Assembly: GCA_023398295.1 (NCBI GenBank)
Contig: JAEWSL010000050.1
Span: 1 to 5,406 of the forward strand
From: Elusimicrobiota bacterium
GTDB lineage: Bacteria > Elusimicrobiota > Elusimicrobia > Elusimicrobiales > Elusimicrobiaceae
Reading direction: 5' to 3'
DNA length: 5,406 nucleotides
The translations under genes and the position numbers were made by a program. The notes beneath the pieces were generated by a model, which had not been told where the DNA came from, ran no database searches, and saw nothing but the letters and a program-made list of their open reading frames with translations. Positions 5,098-5,406 of this stretch are shown in pieces. The first letter of the stretch is position 1. Every line of letters begins with the position of its first letter.

Positions 5098-5406
5098 ATG
5101 CCCAAAAATAAACTTGGATTTACTTTAATGGAAATGCTTGTAACGGTTTTGCTTATAGGCATACTTTCGGCTATAGGGTTTCCGCAATATATAAGGGTTG
5201 TTGAAAAACAAAGAGCAAACGAAGCCGTTTCCACTTTAAGTTCTATTGCAAAAGCGGAGGAAAGATATTACGCCATTAACGACGATTATTGCAACGATTA
5301 TTCCTATTTGGACGTAGAACTTGCCGATAAAGATAAAAGGAAAGCTACGGGAGAAACCTTAGACACCCTCTATTTTGTCTTCTCTTTGAAAGTAACGGAG
5401 GAGGAT
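5098..5406 (+). CDS. Type IV pilin-like protein, N-terminal 103 residues (cut by window end)
   Basis: The gene begins at ATG 5098 behind GGAGG, and the open frame runs off the window without a stop. The leader MPKNKLG is followed by the prepilin-peptidase site G7/F8 and the mature N-terminus FTLME with Glu5, Gly14 and Pro22. A hydrophobic helix spans about residues 8-30. The first 61 residues align without gaps to the pilin at 483-914 with 36 identities, continuing with a shared LD(I/V)E motif (residues 71-74 here, 73-76 there), so the two are paralogues. The single cysteine seen so far, Cys65, is in the middle part (AINDDYCNDYSYLD), whereas the other pilin has its pair near the C-terminus. 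It uses more AT-rich codons than the oxidoreductase. It could be a minor pilin or pseudopilin; the missing C-terminus would help decide. Confidence 0.93.
   Translation, partial: MPKNKLGFTLMEMLVTVLLIGILSAIGFPQYIRVVEKQRANEAVSTLSSIAKAEERYYAINDDYCNDYSYLDVELADKDKRKATGETLDTLYFVFSLKVTEED

Overview
The window reads as chromosomal DNA of a strictly anaerobic, fermentative bacterium with a type IV pilus or type II secretion pseudopilus. The best guess is a gut or environmental member of the Elusimicrobiota. This rests on a homodimeric pyruvate:ferredoxin oxidoreductase flanked by stand-alone, paralogous pilin genes; scattered pilin-like genes are, from memory, a feature of Elusimicrobium. The assignment is an inference: there is no rRNA or other phylogenetic marker here.

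Layout. Positions 1-419 hold no convincing gene. They contain a long imperfect inverted repeat (about 8-200) with two short tandem duplications in its loop, then AT-rich DNA with repeated ACGGCA words and a possible operator. A consensus-like sigma70-type promoter (420-448), a stem-loop at the predicted 5' end of the mRNA and a Shine-Dalgarno site lead into a complete type IV pilin-like gene (483-914), closed by a rho-independent terminator (939-972). The 445-bp gap before the next gene holds a strong hairpin followed by a ribosome-binding site and a 26-codon ORF of doubtful reality, three 23-nt periodic units, and a promoter (1257-1285). The main gene, 1360-4953, encodes pyruvate:ferredoxin (flavodoxin) oxidoreductase, and all catalytic and cluster-binding residues I could check are present. 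A very strong terminator (4976-5013) ends it. An extended -10 promoter then starts a second pilin-like gene (5098 to the window end, truncated by the window).

The three genes look like three separate single-gene transcription units on the + strand, each with its own promoter; the first two have their own terminators. I see no functional link between the oxidoreductase and the pilins beyond adjacency. The oxidoreductase supplies acetyl-CoA and reduced ferredoxin for fermentation. The pilins would be processed by a prepilin peptidase encoded elsewhere. I did not find a clear new biological system. The least explained items are the inverted-repeat element and the non-coding DNA between the first pilin and the oxidoreductase gene.
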